Source: Podocnemis expansa
Taxonomy: Eukaryota; Chordata; Testudines; Podocnemididae
Length of the DNA stretch: 64,000 bases
Assembly: GCA_007922195.1 (NCBI GenBank)
Contig: ML682003.1
Location: forward strand, 4,951,383-5,015,382
Reading direction: 5' to 3'
A model generated the notes under the pieces. That model did not search any database, was not told the origin of the DNA, and was given only the letters and a program-made list of their open reading frames with translations. The position numbers and the translations under genes were made by a program. Shown here piece after piece: positions 35,152 through 46,000 of the stretch (the first letter of the stretch is position 1; every line of letters starts with the position of its first letter).

Positions 35152-35243
35152 GTGATTTGAGCCGCTCTAGATGAATGCTAAACAAGCAGGGAGTCCATCT
35201 AGCCAGATGCTCTTAGTCTGAGTACATTGACTATCCCTTCTGG

Positions 35244-35475
35244 TCAATAAAGCTCTTTTACTGGTGTCCTTACCATGTCAGTGGCCCTACATATTTGGAG
35301 AGCTTCAGTTGAAGAGATCTCCCCGGCTCTGAGCAGTGTGTCTCTTAACACATTGTCTGTAATGCCACAAGTGAGCCTGTCTTTGATCACAGACGCCATC
35401 AATCCTTCCTCTGTAGCATGGGGCACAGACCACTTGCTAGTGGATTCCTTGTACTTTCAAGTTTTTAAATCATGA
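35244..35475 (-). pseudogene. gypsy gag remnant, C-terminal part
   Basis: Minus strand: 'LMASVIKDRLTCGITDNVLR' and 'LLRAGEISSTEALQICRATD'. These match the 'RDRLVFGI.D...RERLL' region of vertebrate Ty3/gypsy gag. It is separated from the N-terminal part (36954-36585) by later insertions. Confidence 0.8.
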
Positions 35476-35514
35476 TTTGAGGACTTTAATAATTCAGTCA
35501 TACGTTAGAGCAGA

Positions 35515-36250
35515 GGTGTCAAGCTCATTCTATGGGGCAGGCCATGTTGGAGGGCAGGATGCCTGACGAGGGTCATGTATCCGCGTGGACTCCCCAACTC
35601 CTTCCCAGCAGGTTCCTTGGGCCCTTTCCCAGCCCACCTGCGGGGCTGGCCCCCCTACCTGGCTCAAAGGGGCTCAGTCCAGCCCCTGGAGTAAACACTC
35701 AGTGCATGGCCCTGGGCCCACCCCCCCACATCCCCTACTCCCCACCACACTCCACCCCTTACCCCTGGGCCATGCTTGCCGCTCAAAAGCAGCACCCCAG
35801 CCACGCTCCCCCCCTGAATCCACCACCCCCTGCCACACAACCCGCTCACATCCACCACACTCACCCCTGCCAGGGCCACTGAGTCTGCCCCCCCACACCC
35901 ACTGGCCCTGGACCAAAACTGGCCCCACTGCTGGGGGATCCTGCACTGTCTGTGCCCTGCTCCAGCTCCCATCCAGGGGACCCTGCTATACAACCTGTGC
36001 CCAGCTCCAGGTGCCTCCTCCACCACCGGGGGACTCTGTGGCCTGCACCCAGCTCTGGGCTCCCCCCCCAGCCACCGTGAAGCCATGCAGCCCATGCCTG
36101 GCTCTGAGCTTCCCTCCCTCCTCCCAAGGCCACACACCTGCTGCCACCCCAGTTCTTTCCCTCCCCCTTGGGTCCCCTGCTTCCTGCAGTCTGCAGTGCA
36201 GACCTCGCTGGCTGGGCTGGAGAGGGAGGGGTTAAAATTTCGCTCTCTGC
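35515..36250. other. C-rich insertion of unknown type within gypsy gag
   Basis: It interrupts gag. It begins 'cagaggtgtcaagctc', which resembles a hAT end, but no matching right end was found. It is rich in C and CCA/CCT with long open frames on both strands caused by composition. No gene is supported. Confidence 0.45.
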
Positions 36251-36254
36251 CCTG

Positions 36255-36592
36255 GTCCGTAGGAGCAGCCTGTTTGTCTAGTTCAGCAAAACAAGCAAGG
36301 AGTCCTGTGGCACTTAAAGTCTAACAAATTTATTTATCTCTTCAGCTGGCATGGCAGAAAATCCCACTTTGTCAGATGCTTGAAGATGGAGAAGTAAAAG
36401 CATCTGATAAAGTGGGATTTTCTCCCACACAAGTTCATGCAATAAATAAATTTGTTAGTCTTTAAAAATGCCACTTGACTCGACTGAGTTCCAATGGGGT
36501 AACTGTTTTAGTCTAGTTCAGCAAAACAAACAAGGAGTCCTAAATTTGTTAGTCTTTAAAAGCGTTGCAAGACTCTTTCTTTGTTTAGCTTT
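36255..36592. mobile_element. palindromic MITE copies, two adjacent
   Basis: Inverted copies of the 'gcaaaacaagcaaggagtcc' family meet around 36390. A further partial copy follows at 36488-36592. Target duplication not resolved. Confidence 0.7.
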
Positions 36593-36954
36593 TACTGAGT
36601 TTCCTTAATTCTGTGACATATTGCTGTATTGTATTATCTTGTTTTTGCATGCATGTAAAAAATCTATGCCTCTCAAAAGTCACCTTCCTCGTTGGCATGC
36701 AATATTCCTCAAATTTAGTAAGTATTATACTTAAATTCATACTTTCACCATCCTGAAATTCAAAATTGTTATAAACATCCAGGGCCTCCTCCCCAACAAT
36801 GTGTGAAAATATAGATGGTTTTTGGTTTTCATCTTTGTTCTGTGCCCCAGTGGCAGACAAATACAACAGAAATCACTGCTTAAGCTTTATCCAGTTCAAT
36901 GTAATATTGCCAGACATTTGCAAAGGGGAAGGAACTTGTAAAATATCCATTCTT
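36585..36954 (-). pseudogene. gypsy gag remnant, N-terminal part
   Basis: Minus strand: 'LYLSATGAQNKDENQKPSIF', 'SHIVGEEALDVYNNFEF', 'QDNTIQQYVTELRKL'. This is the conserved N-terminal half of vertebrate Ty3/gypsy gag. The DIRS-like element begins immediately upstream of it, so the gypsy 5' end was separated by that insertion. Confidence 0.85.
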
Positions 36955-37179
36955 CTTCCAGCGCTGCTCAGATACAAGCAGTGATAGATGTGTGTGCCTT
37001 AGCGCACAATTGGTTGGAAACCTTTTTAGCCCTAGCCAGTCAGGACAGGGCTGGTGGCCAATGCCACCTGGCCACCCGTGGCTTTATATATGGCCACAAC
37101 CCTGCTCCTCCCCAGTTTATGTTTTCTGCCAGCAGCGTTGGTTGTGGAACAGCCCACTCCTTGCCAGAGAGCAAGCAGC

Positions 37180-38500
37180 CTATCTTTCCAGACTTTAATG
37201 AGCTGTCCACTCAAGTGCAAGACACTCAGTGTTGATATCATTCCACATCAGAGCTCCTCTTCCTGCAAGCACTTATGTGCGTTGGCCTCAGGGCAAGTAT
37301 GGCAGCTGATCCCCAAAGCTTCAGGGCACTGATTGGAGCCATCGGCATCGCATGCTAGGTCAGCGCCAGAGTCATCTCAGCGCCACTCTCCAAAGGAGAG
37401 AAAGAAAATGAACTCAGTGCCTCTGGTACCGCAGTCTAAGTGCTGCTCTGTTTCCCCTCATCCCTAGCTCTCCGGGGATGGGGATGATGAAGTTGTGAAG
37501 GTCTCTTCCACACCAGAGGCCTTCGAGGCAGCTAAGGCACCACTACTGTTGCCAACGCCTCCAACATCCAGACCATTAAAACAGAGCGGCAAGCTGTCTT
37601 CCAATCGGGCATGTGGCCAGCACCTAAAAGGCCCTGTTCTCCCTCGCCAGGGTCAGTACCCGGCCCTACACTGGAACAGCACCACAGCGCTGATGAGGGA
37701 CCTGAGGCAGAGCACCATAAATCTCCCTGGCACAGCCCCACCATGCCATTGGTGCCGACGGCACCGGCCACAGAGACAGTGATACCGCAGCACTGGGAGA
37801 CACCGCACTCCCTGAGTCCCAATGAGGGGATGTCGAGGGGTTCGAAACGGCCCTGTACAGCCAAAGCCATTTAAGTTCCAGCCCCAGGAGTGGTCCCCTG
37901 AATCGCAGCGGCCCCAGATGACCCAGCCAGATTTGGCGCCAGAGACAGCCCTTTATCCTCGGCATCTTGCTCATACGAGTGACATGGTGGCGCATTTCGA
38001 TCTTCTGCACCAGGTCTGCACCCATGTTGGCCTCCAGCCCACTCCGTTGTGGGGTAGCGGCAATGCCCTGTTTGACCCCAGGCTCACTGCACCCTTAGAG
38101 CCAGTGGCAGTTCCCCTCCACCTAGGTGTGGAGGAGGTAGCAAGAGCCTGCTGACAAACACCCAGTTCTCTCCCACCAGTGTCGGACACGGGGGGACATA
38201 ACTATCCCCTGTGCCAGAGTTCCCCTTTTTAGCCTTTCACCTGTTGCCATCCCAGGGGATAGGTGAGTCAGCCCTGGAGAAGGGACAGACTTCTCATGAC
38301 CCCCTTCCAGGTTCTAGGGAAGCTAGAGAAGTAGACCTGCTAGGGTGCAAGGTCTACTCCTCTGCAGCCTTCCAACTGAGGCCTGCCAACCACCAGGCAG
38401 TGGTGGCTTGCTACCTTGTGGATGTCTCCGAGTCCTTGGGCAGGTTTCAACACCTCCTCCCACAGGACAACAGGGAAGACTTTGATGCTATCAAGGCTGT
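37180..38500 (+). pseudogene. DIRS-like gag remnant, part 1
   Basis: Plus-strand frames with stops. Near the end they read 'FQLRPANHQAVVACYLVDVS' and 'LPQDNREDFDAIKAVSPLW', resembling the gag region of vertebrate DIRS elements. The segment breaks at about 38503 because of an insertion. Confidence 0.6.
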
Positions 38501-38502
38501 TT

Positions 38503-39245
38503 CCCCACTCTGGCACTCTGAGTGCAGAAGGTGGGGGCCCGCAAGAGACCTGAAAAGCCACTGGCCTTAAAGCCTAGTCTTAAAACTCTCCAAGGCCTCC
38601 AATTCCTGGCCTTGGAGTGGTATCACTGCCACCACCCAAATGCAAAAACCTCTTGAAACCCAGGAAGGCACACTTGGGAATTCCTTCCTGGGAGGTATCC
38701 TCAATCACTTTTATTCCTCTCCCTGGAGAGTGACTGAACCACAGCTGGAATATCAGCTGAAACTGGAACAGAATCCCTTTTAGTAGCTGCCTGTGCAGTC
38801 TGAGGCACGTGCACACAAACCTCTTGCCTTTCAGGACGCAGAACCAGAGATTACTAAAAGGTAAAATCTTTAATTAAAAGAACAGATAAAAACACAGAGA
38901 GTTGCTTCTCTGGGAATTAGCTTAGGTAGTTACAGGGTAGGGGGAGGGGGTACGTGCTCAGCACAGAGAAATCCAAAAACAAACCATAAACAAACAAACA
39001 AAAAAATACCCTGACTGCGTCTAACTAAACATTCCCTGTTCTACTCACGCCTGGTCAGTAACAAACTTGAGCTTACCTTTGGCAAGCATGTCGCTGGATC
39101 CTTACTCAGGCCTCTCTCTGGCCTCCTCCTGAGCCTTCCAGGAGCTCTGTTGCATCCAAAAAGGGACAGGCAAGGCTGCTGCTCCAATTGAAAAATCTGT
39201 GCTTCATTCCTATTGGCTGTCCTGGGACTCACTGACCAGAGTGTT
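38503..39245. mobile_element. LTR-like insertion within the DIRS gag
   Basis: The gag reading stops at 'gctgtttccccac' and resumes at 39246. The inserted 0.74 kb has no open frame with domain content, and begins with a 'tccccactctggcactctga' stretch like LTR ends of other sauropsid retroelements. Exact ends and target duplication were not fixed. Confidence 0.5.
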
Positions 39246-39530
39246 AACACCTTCCTCCCCAAGGATTACTACAGATGCCCTTGTGGAGGAAGGCAAACTG
39301 GCCTCCCAGGACCTCCTTCTTTCTTCCTGGGATGCATCTGACACAGCAAGCTGCATGCTGGCCTCTGCCATAGTCATGAGGGGGTCAGCCTGGCTTAGGG
39401 AGGTGGGAGCATTGGCCCCTGCGCAACAGGTCATACAGGACCTTCCGTTTGATGGAAGGTCCTGTTTGCCAAGGGGTCGGAGCACATGCTGCATGGGGCC
39501 CAGGATCCCTGGGGAGACTTAAAGTCCCTG
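39246..39530 (+). pseudogene. DIRS-like gag remnant, part 2
   Basis: Plus strand: 'SWDASDTASCMLASAIVMRG', then 'SAWLREVGALAPAQQVIQDL' and 'PFDGRSCLP'. The MASAIVMRGSAWL...QDLPFDG pattern is characteristic of vertebrate DIRS gag proteins. Confidence 0.75.
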
Positions 39531-42350
39531 GGGATGCTCCCATCTTGGCCTGCTAGCCACTCGCCTAATCCTTACAGACCAGGCTGCCCCAGGCCCCCTC
39601 GCGGGGCTCGAAACCTAGGCAACCCTCTGTTTCTCCTTTTCCCTGACCCTCCCTCTGCCCTATACCCCATGGGTCAATTGGGATCTGCTTTTGTGCTGCT
39701 GGGTGAAGGGGAGGTGAACCCTTCCCCCCATCCCAAGGTCAGGTCCTCTCACACAGACCTGAAGGACCTAATGCACCATTCACTGACCCGCAAGACTCAA
39801 GTCTTAAAGGATAACCAGCCCGGTGCCTTCCCCCATCGCCTTGGGGGACTCCAATTACTCTATGTGGTGCTCTCTCTCTCCCTCTCTCTTCCCTTTAATC
39901 CAGAGTACCGGGGGGGGGGGTTGCCTGGGGGCACAGCGGAACCCATGCGGAAAAAAAAAAAATCTGACACTTACAGTATTTTTCCAGGTTGCCGTAAAAC
40001 TCCAGTGGGCAACACAGTTGAATCTCTGCAGGTTCCCTCCGGCTTCTGGGAACACCCTTCGCCTTGCCAGAGCTCTAGGGCAGGTCACGGCGAACCATCC
40101 CCGCCCTGGTCAGGAGAAAAGCCCCACACAATATCACGCTCGGGGACTGGCGGTCCCTTGATCTAAGAATTCATTGGGACCCACTCAGCTCCTACTTCAG
40201 GCCTAGTAGGCCAAACGGTTACTAAGGCAGGTTATACCCCTCAGTATAGAGAGCTTCTTGCCTGGTCTTCCCCGGTATAGAGGTCCCCGCTGAGCCCCCA
40301 GCACTCCGTGATAGGTCAGCCTAGTTGCTGGGGGTCTCTCCGTTCACTTCCATTTTGACCGCCCCTTCCAAATAGCCTCGGGGCACAGACCCTGGGAGCA
40401 CCCGGGGTCTACAGGGCTTTTATACAGCCTTGCCCTCACCCCAGCAGGCAAAGGTCAGACAGCTTCACGCTTCATCAGTTCCGTGATAGCATGAAAGGTT
40501 CCAAACATCGGTGGTGGCACAGTTTTCTTCCTTCTAGGGTCAGTCATTTTGTTGGTGATGGTCGGATGCCACTGGGTTCCTGACCCATGGAAAGGCATAC
40601 CACACTACCCTCTCTTCCATGGCTAAGACAAGGAACATACTACTGACTAACTGATCCCTCCCCTAGGCATAGGGCCACCAGCCACTAGGTGTCAGTGCCC
40701 AGTAGTTTTTCTCCCACCTTGTGCTAAACCGGACCCGGAACCCTCTGTAACAGCCTCTTAGTCCTGCCCCTAGCGACTGTGCAGTACCATACCACACTAG
40801 CCTGCTAGTATTTCAGGGGCTCAGTGGTGACCCCTGGCATGGCCAACAGGCATGCCTTAGAAATGCCGTACTCAAATGTGCAAAGGTCCCATGGGACCTT
40901 GGTGGCTTGACCCCATAGGGAGTCTCATGGTCCCGCATACACACAGCACACTCACCAAGGGGAGAGTAGACAGCAGCAATGTCCACCGCGAGCAGTAATG
41001 AAAAGGGCCCCACCCTCTCTTCTTCCCCCCTTGGTTGTTTTACTTGCTACCCTGCTCGAGCCTTCTGCACCCTCTGAGAGATTGCCTGGTCCGAATTTAT
41101 GGGGCAAGGATAGCCTCTTGGCCTCTCCAGTGTCAGGTGTGAAACCTGCATACACACAGAGCCCTCTTCTCCACTCCTGTACCAAGGCGGGCCATCTGGG
41201 TCCAGGGCTCAAAGCCTCCAGGCTGCCTCTGGTTCGCCCATTAGTGGGATCTTGGTTGGCTCCTGCCTCAGTGCAGGCATACTGTGGTGATATTCTTGCC
41301 CTCATCGTCTCCCCAGCACTGAGGGTTTTTCTTCCCGGGGTGTCCACTTCTGCGGAGGGACTCTTCTTCACCCCTGACTTGGGGTGGTATATAGTGGGAA
41401 ATAACTTCCCCTACTCTGTCACCTCCCCTTCCCCTTTTCCCTCTGGGGAAATGACCATCCCCTCTCCTAGGATATTGGTTGGAGCATTTCCCACCTTTCT
41501 TCCACTCCTCAGCTCCTTCGACTTCACAGGAAGGGAAGTGTGGTTTGCAACCCACTAGCCATCTGACCATTGCCAGCCCCCGTGTGGTGGAACGTAGTCG
41601 ACCCCACATATGGCTCCTCCCACCCCCAGGTACACAAGGACTTCTTTGAGCCAGAACCTCCAACCGCTTAGGGGAAAAGGTCTCTCGGGCCCTCTCCTAA
41701 CCTGCGGTATGAGCTATTCCCCAGCACCATATGTGCCTCCCTCTTCTCTTGAGGTACCTAACATGACCAGACCTCATGGCAGGTAGCTTCACCTTTTCGT
41801 GAGTGTTCACAGGGATGCTAACTCATTTAGTGTGGTGCTCAGAGGGTTAGTGGATAGCTTCTTTGGGAGCTAACCTATGGTTCCTTCTGTCCCACCATTT
41901 AAAGGGTGCAGGAGCCCCATTCCTCACTTCCACACCCTTCAGTGAGCCAAGGTACCTTAGATTTCACTGTAGTTGCCCTTCCCAGGTTTGGTGGAGGTAC
42001 GCATCACAGGCCTAACATCAGAGGGCATACAAGTTGTCTTCATCTACCAGTGTTTTTCCTTCCTGGGTTCTCAAGCCATCACTGTCAGGCATTCCTGCCG
42101 TCCAAGGGTTCTTGTTTTCTTTTCAACACTTAGGCTTCTCCTTACTTAACATGGTGACTACGCCTTCTCTGGTCCCTACTGGTACATACAGGTGACATGA
42201 TGAGGTATAGGCCTTCACACACTTTCCCAGTGGGACAAGGTTTTCTATTAGTGTCCTCCAAGTCGATTTCTGGCCATTGAGGGGGTAGCTGTACTGACAG
42301 TGGAAAAATACCCAACTCCGCCCACCATCCTCAGTATGACTAGTAGTCAC
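39531..42350. other. unassigned interior of the DIRS-like element
   Basis: About 2.8 kb with long but unrecognised frames, G10 and A12 runs near 39910 and 39952, and no reverse transcriptase, methyltransferase-like or tyrosine recombinase motif that I can see. It may include a further retroelement inserted here. Confidence 0.4.
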
Positions 42351-42744
42351 CTATCACTGAATGTATCTGAGCAGCGCTTGAAGAAGGACGGCGGGTTACT
42401 AACCAGTAACTGTCCTTCTTTGAGACGGGCTGCTCGCATTAATTCAGAACCCTCCCACCGTCCCTGCTACTCAAAGTTGGCAACTAGTAGGGACTGGGGA
42501 GGAGCAGGGCTGCGGCCATATCTATAGCCACAGGTGGTCAGGGGGCATCGGCCACCAGCCCTGCCCTGACAGGCTAGGGCTAAAAAGGTTTCTGACCAAT
42601 CTTGCACTAAGACACACACACCTATTACTGAATGTACGCGAGCAGCCCATCTGGAAGAAGGACATTTACCGGTAAGTAACCCACAGTTCTTAGAGCTTTC
42701 ACTTACTTGCTGAAGGCTTCCTTTGTTTTACTTTGTTTTCAGAG

Positions 42745-43590
42745 ATCATAGAATCATAGAATCATAGAATCCTAGGGTTGGAAGGGACCTCATAGGTCAT
42801 CTAGTCCAACCCCCTGCCAGAGGCAGGACCACTCCCACTAAACCATCCCAGTCATGGTTTTGTCCAGCCGGGCCTTAAACACCTCCAAAGATGGAGACTC
42901 CACCACCTCCCTTGGCAGCTCATTCCAAGGCTTTGCCACTCGCCTAGTAAAAAAGTTTTTTCTAATATCCAGCCTCGACCTCCCTAACTGCAACTTGAGA
43001 CCATTGCTCCTTGTTCTGTCCTCTGTTACCACCGAGAACAGTCGAACTCCATCTTCCTTAGAGCATCCCTTCAAGTAGTTGAAGGTTGCTATCAAATCCC
43101 CCCTCAATCTTCTCTTCTGCAGACTAAATAAGCCTAATGCTTTCAGTCTTTCCTCATAGGGCTTGTGCTCCAGCCCTTGAATCATTTTGGTTGCCCTCCT
43201 CTGAACTCTCTCTAGCATGTCCCTGTCCTTTTTGTAGTGGGGAGCCCAAAACTGAACACAGTATTCTAGATGTGGCCTCACCAGTGCAGAATAGAGGGGA
43301 ATGATCACATCCCTTGATCTGCTGGTAATACTTCTTTTGATGCAGCCCAGTATGCCATTGGCCTTTTTGGCAGCAAGAGCACACTGCTGACTCGTATCTA
43401 GCTTCCCATCCACCATGACCCCCAGGTCCTTTTCTACACTGCTGCTACTTAGCTGAATGTTTCCCAGCCTGTAGTGGTGCATGGGGGTTTTTCGTCCCAC
43501 ATGCAGGATTTTACACTTGTCCTTATTGAACTTCATAAGATTTTTATTGGCCCACTGTTCCAATTTATCTAGGTCTCCCTAGGTCTCCCC
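42745..43590 (-). mobile_element. CR1 LINE, 5'-truncated, well preserved
   Basis: One of the best-preserved CR1 copies in the window. A single 241-codon minus-strand frame (43563-42838) encodes the RT C-terminus: [54 protein letters not shown]. The 3' tail has three ATCATAGA-type units. The intact frame suggests a relatively recent insertion. Confidence 0.93.
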
Positions 43591-43689
43591 TTTGTAGTCT
43601 GTTTTCAGTTGCAAACACATGAATTTTCCTTCAAATCCTTTTCATTTCCAGCTCATTCAGCACTCCTGACACCATGTAACTATTTAGAG

Positions 43690-43915
43690 CAGGGATCTAA
43701 AACTCAAATCACCACGAGGGCTGCATGAGGACTAGTACGTTAGCCCAAAGGCCTCACCATGCATGAGAACTAGTATGGTAGCTCAAGGGCCACACCACCG
43801 AAACCTTTTAATACAATGGTATTGCAAATATTGATAGTGATAGTGTTATTGCAGGCCGCAAGAAATAACTTGAAGGGCCGCATATGGCCCTTAGGCCATG
43901 AGTTTGAGACTTCTG
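43690..43915. mobile_element. hAT-like MITE (226 bp)
   Basis: Ends CAGGGATCTAAAACTCAAA and TGAGTTTGAGACTTCTG are inverted copies. It is flanked by the perfect 8-bp duplication ATTTAGAG (43682-43689 and 43916-43923). Confidence 0.9.
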
Positions 43916-43923
43916 ATTTAGAG

Positions 43924-44088
43924 GTTTCATTAAAAACCACACTATTGAATGAGTAAAGAATAGTACTTTAATAACACAGACAGAGGTATCAGTCCTGTTA
44001 GAGCACCTTTAGGGAATATCTCTCAATTCACACAACACTCTCCCATGCTGGCAAGTGTCTCTAAAAACAAGCATATCTCTACAACAAA
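43924..44088 (-). repeat. probable 5' LTR remnant of the minus-strand gypsy element
   Basis: About 115 bases (43944-44057) align with the left edge at 25526-25640. Host intron sequence resumes at about 44089 ('aatatgttcaatagtctg'). Confidence 0.5.
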
Positions 44089-44244
44089 TATGTTCAATAG
44101 TCTGTGATGGGATGTTCAATGGGGTGGGCTCTGAGTTACTACAGAGAATTCTTTCCCAGGTGTCTGGCTGGTGAATCTGGCCTACATGCTAATGATTTAG
44201 TAGATCACACATGTGGTTCAGAAGGAGTTCTCCCCAAGGGCAGT

Positions 44245-45180
44245 TTGGAATCACAGAAAAATAGGACTGGAGGTGGCTTCAGGATGTCATCTAGTCCAGT
44301 CACCTGCGCAAAGCAGGACCCACCCCAACTAAATGATCCTAGTCAGGGCTTCGTGAAGCCAGGCCTTAGAAAATCCACTAAAGACAGAGATTCTACCTGC
44401 TCCCCAGGTAACCCATTTCAGTGCATCACCACGCTCCTCGTAACAGAGATTTTCCTAATATCCAACCTAGATCTCCCCTACTGCAAAGTGAGACCCTTAC
44501 TCCCTATTCTGTCATCCGCCATTACTGAGAACAGTCTAGCTCCATCCTCCCCGGACCCCCCCTTGCAAGGAGTTGAAGGCCATGCTCAAATCCTCCCTCA
44601 CTTCTCTCCTCTGCAGACTAAATAACCCAGATCCCTCAGTCTTACCTCATCAGTCATCTGCTCCAGTGATGTACTCATTTTCATTGCCCTCTGCTGGACT
44701 CCCGCCGTTTGCCCACATCCTTTTTGTAGTGGGGGTCCAAAACTGGACACAACACAACAGGTGTGGCCTCACCAGAGCCAAAGAGAGAGAAATAATCTCT
44801 TCCTACCAACTGCTGGCCATGCTCCTACTAACACAGCCCAATATACAGTTATCCTTTTGGGCAATAAGGACATGTTGCTGACTCCCATCCAGCTTCCTGT
44901 CCCCTGTAACTCCCAGGTCTGTTTCTGAGCACTGTTTCCTGGCCAGTCAGTCCCCAGTCAGTAGCAGTGCATGGGTCTCTTTCATCCTAAGTGCAAGATT
45001 CTGCATGTATACTTGTTAAACCTCATCACATTTCCTTTGGCCCAGTCCTCCAATTTATTTAGTTAAATCTATATCCTATCCCTACCTTCCAACATACCTA
45101 CCAGTCCGCTCATTTTAGTGTCATTTGCAAAGGTAGTCAGGGTGCAATCCACCCCAGCCACCAGACCATCACGATATCAA
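44245..45180 (-). mobile_element. ancient CR1 in block gamma
   Basis: Antisense CR1 at the same place as 13649-13895 and 19125-19600, but retained over a longer stretch. Confidence 0.75.
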
Positions 45181-45689
45181 ACAAGCACTAAGTCCCCCTT
45201 TCACTGATGGGAGCCAGTGTAGCGGAGTGCAAGCTTCAGGGGAAGAGGCAGAATGGAAGAGGGGGAGAAAATGGGTGGAAGCAGTGATAGAGCCACGAGC
45301 TATAAAGCTGAGAAAGACAAAACTACCTGTAAACCCACATGACTGACCTTTTGCTTTAAGATACTTAAGAAACCAAATAAGAAGCTGAAAGAAAGGAGCA
45401 GCTGGTGAACACACCCTAGCCACACTGTTTACCCTTCTTATACCTTGAACAATTTGGGTCCTCCTTCCTGGTCCAAACTTGGCTTCTTCACCTGAAAATT
45501 CTTGGGGTACACCTTGCCTACGTGCTGGCAGGCTCATGTGTGTTAATGACATCTCTGCCTCTTTTCCAGAAGGTTTCAGCCAGTACACTCTTCCCACCGC
45601 TTGTTATTTCTGGCCCTTCAGTGGGTTTTCTGGTAGACATGTGAAGTTTGTTGTGGCATGATCTGGGCACCCCCCCACACACACATACA

Positions 45690-45720
45690 CACACCTTAAT
45701 ATGCACTCCCGATCTCAGGT
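45690..45720. repeat. CA-rich microsatellite
   Basis: A short (CA)n tract with interruptions. Confidence 0.7.
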
Positions 45721-45827
45721 GCCAGCCATAAAACCACAGATGTAACTTATTATTCCTCTAGGTAGAAGGTTCCACATATTTGTATATTTAGCTTTCACAT
45801 AGGATGTTGCCTGTAGGGTCTTGGCTC

Positions 45828-45918
45828 CAGGGGCATTGCTGGCACTGGGGTTAGGGGCTCGACTCCCGAGCATCACAGCCTAAGCCATGGGTCTTTTCCG
45901 GGGCCAGTGGCACTTCTA
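45828..45918. mobile_element. hAT-like MITE, CAGGGGCRTYGCTGG family (91 bp)
   Basis: It starts CAGGGGCATTGCTGGCAC and ends 'cagtggcacttcta'. It is flanked by cttggctc (45820-45827) and cttgggtc (45919-45926), 7 of 8 identical. Blocks alpha and beta have 'cttgggtcc' uninterrupted. Same family as 49406-49764 and 57435-57604. Confidence 0.8.
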
Positions 45919-46000
45919 CTTGGGTCCCAGCTTTATTATTTGTACGTTCATCCCTGATTTTATTATCATAAAACACACACTTAAATCTATAAGGAAACTT

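Larger units (their letters stand above)
36955..42700 (+). mobile_element. DIRS-like retrotransposon, internally deleted, with inverted terminal repeats
   Basis: The left end (36955-37115) and the right end (42530-42680) are inverted copies of one sequence, containing 'agccctagcc', 'caggacagggctggtggcc' and 'ctgctcctccccag' variants. This inverted arrangement is diagnostic of DIRS-group elements. A gag-like protein is readable inside. No RT or tyrosine recombinase was recognised, so the interior is deleted or decayed. An LTR-like insertion sits at about 38503-39245. Confidence 0.7.
25489..44088 (-). mobile_element. nested 18.6-kb insertion: minus-strand Ty3/gypsy element plus later arrivals
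   Basis: Bounded by the break in block gamma. Similar sequences near the two edges (about 25526-25640 and 43944-44057, both with 'ttgaatgagt', 'aacacagacag', 'cccatgctgg' and 'agtgtctctaa') are read as its LTR remains. Gag, protease, RT, RNase H and integrase pieces lie on the minus strand in the right order from 36.95 kb down to 27.5 kb. CR1 copies, a DIRS-like element, a solo LTR and MITEs inserted later. Confidence 0.75.
44089..46000 (+). repeat. duplicated intron block gamma, right part
   Basis: It resumes the B3-C3 intron and parallels block beta from about 18160 to 20593, including the shared CR1 (44245-45180) and the 'ccaaacttggcttcttcac' region. It is cut by the 10-N gap in the middle of the stretch corresponding to beta 20560-20600. 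Confidence 0.85.

Noticed and set aside
35532..36235. Proline-rich open frames on both strands
   Set aside because: They result from C-rich composition in an insertion inside a decayed gypsy gag. Overlapping frames on both strands and the lack of domains argue against a gene.
35510..36258. Possible hAT element beginning 'cagaggtgtcaagctc' with cgttagag/cgtaggag flanks
   Set aside because: The flanks agree at only 6 of 8 positions and no inverted right end exists, so the borders are not supported.
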